From Comamonas sp. B21-038 (lineage in GTDB: Bacteria > Pseudomonadota > Gammaproteobacteria > Burkholderiales > Burkholderiaceae_C): a DNA stretch of 64,000 nt. This document shows positions 63,473 through 64,000 of the stretch, piece after piece. The notes below the pieces were generated by a model. It was given only the letters and a program-made list of their open reading frames with translations, searched no databases and was not told the origin of the DNA. The position numbers and the translations under genes are program-made. Location: positions 3,286,001 through 3,350,000 of the forward strand of contig NZ_CP092462.1 of assembly GCF_022387135.1 (NCBI RefSeq), in the 5' to 3' direction. How positions within the stretch are numbered: the stretch's first letter is position 1; the number at the start of each line of letters is the position of its first letter.

Positions 63473-64000
63473 TCAGGGTGCAGCAACAATATCGACACGG
63501 CGCGCCTGGCTGTCAGCGCCCTCGCCTGCGGTGATGGTCTGCGGCTTGCGCAGTTCGATGCGTGCTTCGGCCACGCCCTGCGCGACCAGCAGCTTGGCCA
63601 CCGCCTGGGCGCGCTCCTTGGCCAGCAGCGCATTCTGATCGGCATTGCCAGTGCCATCGACAAAACCGGACAACGCTACCTTGCCGCTCTGGCCGGCCAG
63701 GGTCGCGGCCGCCTTCTTCACGGCTTCCTGCGCTGCGCCGTCCAGCTCGCTCTTGCCGCTGGCAAACAGCACTTGGGAGATGGGCGCTTCTGCGGCTGCT
63801 GCAGCATTGGCACCGGCCGACTCAGCGGCTGCTGGTGCTGCTGGTGGTGCTGGTACAGCCGGTGCTGCTGGGGCCGCAGAGGCTGCCCCTTCCGCTGGCG
63901 CTGCGCCCGGTGCAGCAGCAGCGGCTGGCGTGGCCGAACCTCCGCCTTCAGGGAAGGTGCCGCCCCGTGCAGCGACAAACTGGGCGGGTTGCACCATCGT
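63473..64000 (-). CDS. ctaC: cytochrome c oxidase subunit II, C-terminal part with OmpA-like domain (5' end outside window)
   Basis: The frame is open to the right edge; stop at 63473. The part seen begins TMVQPAQFVAARGG, matching the end of the subunit II c-type haem domain in Burkholderiales (consensus GxxVQPAxV). An Ala/Pro-rich linker of about 50 residues follows, then an OmpA/MotB-like domain: QVLFASGKSELDGAAQEAV, GFVDGTGNADQNALLAKERAQAVAKLLVAQGV and a final RRVDI. OmpA domains bind peptidoglycan. The CuA domain is outside the window, so the subunit II identity rests on this tail and on ctaD 39 bases downstream. Confidence 0.8.
   Translation of the reverse strand, partial: TMVQPAQFVAARGGTFPEGGGSATPAAAAAPGAAPAEGAASAAPAAPAVPAPPAAPAAAESAGANAAAAAEAPISQVLFASGKSELDGAAQEAVKKAAATLAGQSGKVALSGFVDGTGNADQNALLAKERAQAVAKLLVAQGVAEARIELRKPQTITAGEGADSQARRVDIVAAP

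Overview
The window is a dense, GC-rich (roughly two-thirds G+C by eye) chromosomal segment of a betaproteobacterium, order Burkholderiales, most likely family Comamonadaceae (Comamonas/Delftia/Acidovorax-like). The basis is gene content and order: gpsA-secB-grxC-rhodanese next to gpmA-ctpA-moeB, a caa3-type oxidase cluster with the Burkholderiales small genes (DUF2970, DUF2909, a 35-residue assembly protein), a DUF3460 gene, an IPTL-CTERM protein and a Delftia-type degradative HMG-CoA reductase. No rRNA, tRNA, CRISPR array, prophage or complete insertion sequence was found. About 71 genes are called; the first (metG) and the last (ctaC) run off the window.

Layout. 1-16.9 kb: housekeeping and metabolic genes (metG end, scpA, a TerC/CBS membrane protein, fused pabB-pabC, a DTW-domain tRNA modification enzyme, an M20 peptidase, a NUP-family lipoprotein), the divergent lysR/lysA pair, and a MocR-type regulator divergent from HMG-CoA reductase across a 10+10 bp palindrome. 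Two near-identical ~160 bp elements with terminal inverted repeats lie at 1.9 and 10.35 kb. 17-18.4 kb: an AT-rich patch and a frameshifted IPTL-CTERM surface-protein gene. 18.6-25.7 kb: a dehydrogenase, then the conserved gpsA-secB-grxC-rhodanese block facing gpmA-ctpA-moeB. 25.9-31 kb: a stand-alone receiver protein, a NarL-type regulator and its CHASE3 sensor kinase, three small envelope-stress-type genes, and a zinc metallopeptidase. 31-42.4 kb: coaD, rsmD, two M16 peptidases, ftsY, a large exported metallophosphatase with a C-terminal anchor, a DeoR regulator, cutA and rpoH.

42.5-48.6 kb is the most unusual region. It is a tightly packed operon encoding a periplasmic Bug-type binding protein, a fatty-acid-hydroxylase-superfamily protein, a fatty-acid desaturase, a ketoacyl-ACP synthase III fused to a haem-oxygenase-like diiron domain, an unrecognised 307-residue protein and a gamma-glutamylcyclotransferase-like protein. 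It looks like an undescribed lipid or polyketide-like tailoring pathway. 48.6-55.2 kb: a nickel urease cluster (ureA-ureJ-ureB-ureC-GNAT-ureE-ureF-ureG leftward, ureD rightward). The divergent ureA/ureD gap carries two facing sigma-54-type promoters and two NtrC-like half-palindromes 30 bp apart, so nitrogen-limitation control is likely. 55.2-64 kb: the aa3/caa3 cytochrome c oxidase cluster and its haem A and copper assembly genes (SCO1, ctaB, ctaA, a CxxxC membrane protein, SURF1, ctaE, ctaG, ctaD, ctaC). Subunit II ends in an OmpA-like domain.

The cox genes form one functional unit: catalytic subunits I-III, haem A synthesis by CtaB/CtaA, and copper delivery by SCO1 and Cox11. The urease genes form a second unit, with structural subunits, nickel chaperones and a putative nickel permease. 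All assignments come from reading sequence motifs and family memory; no database search was run.
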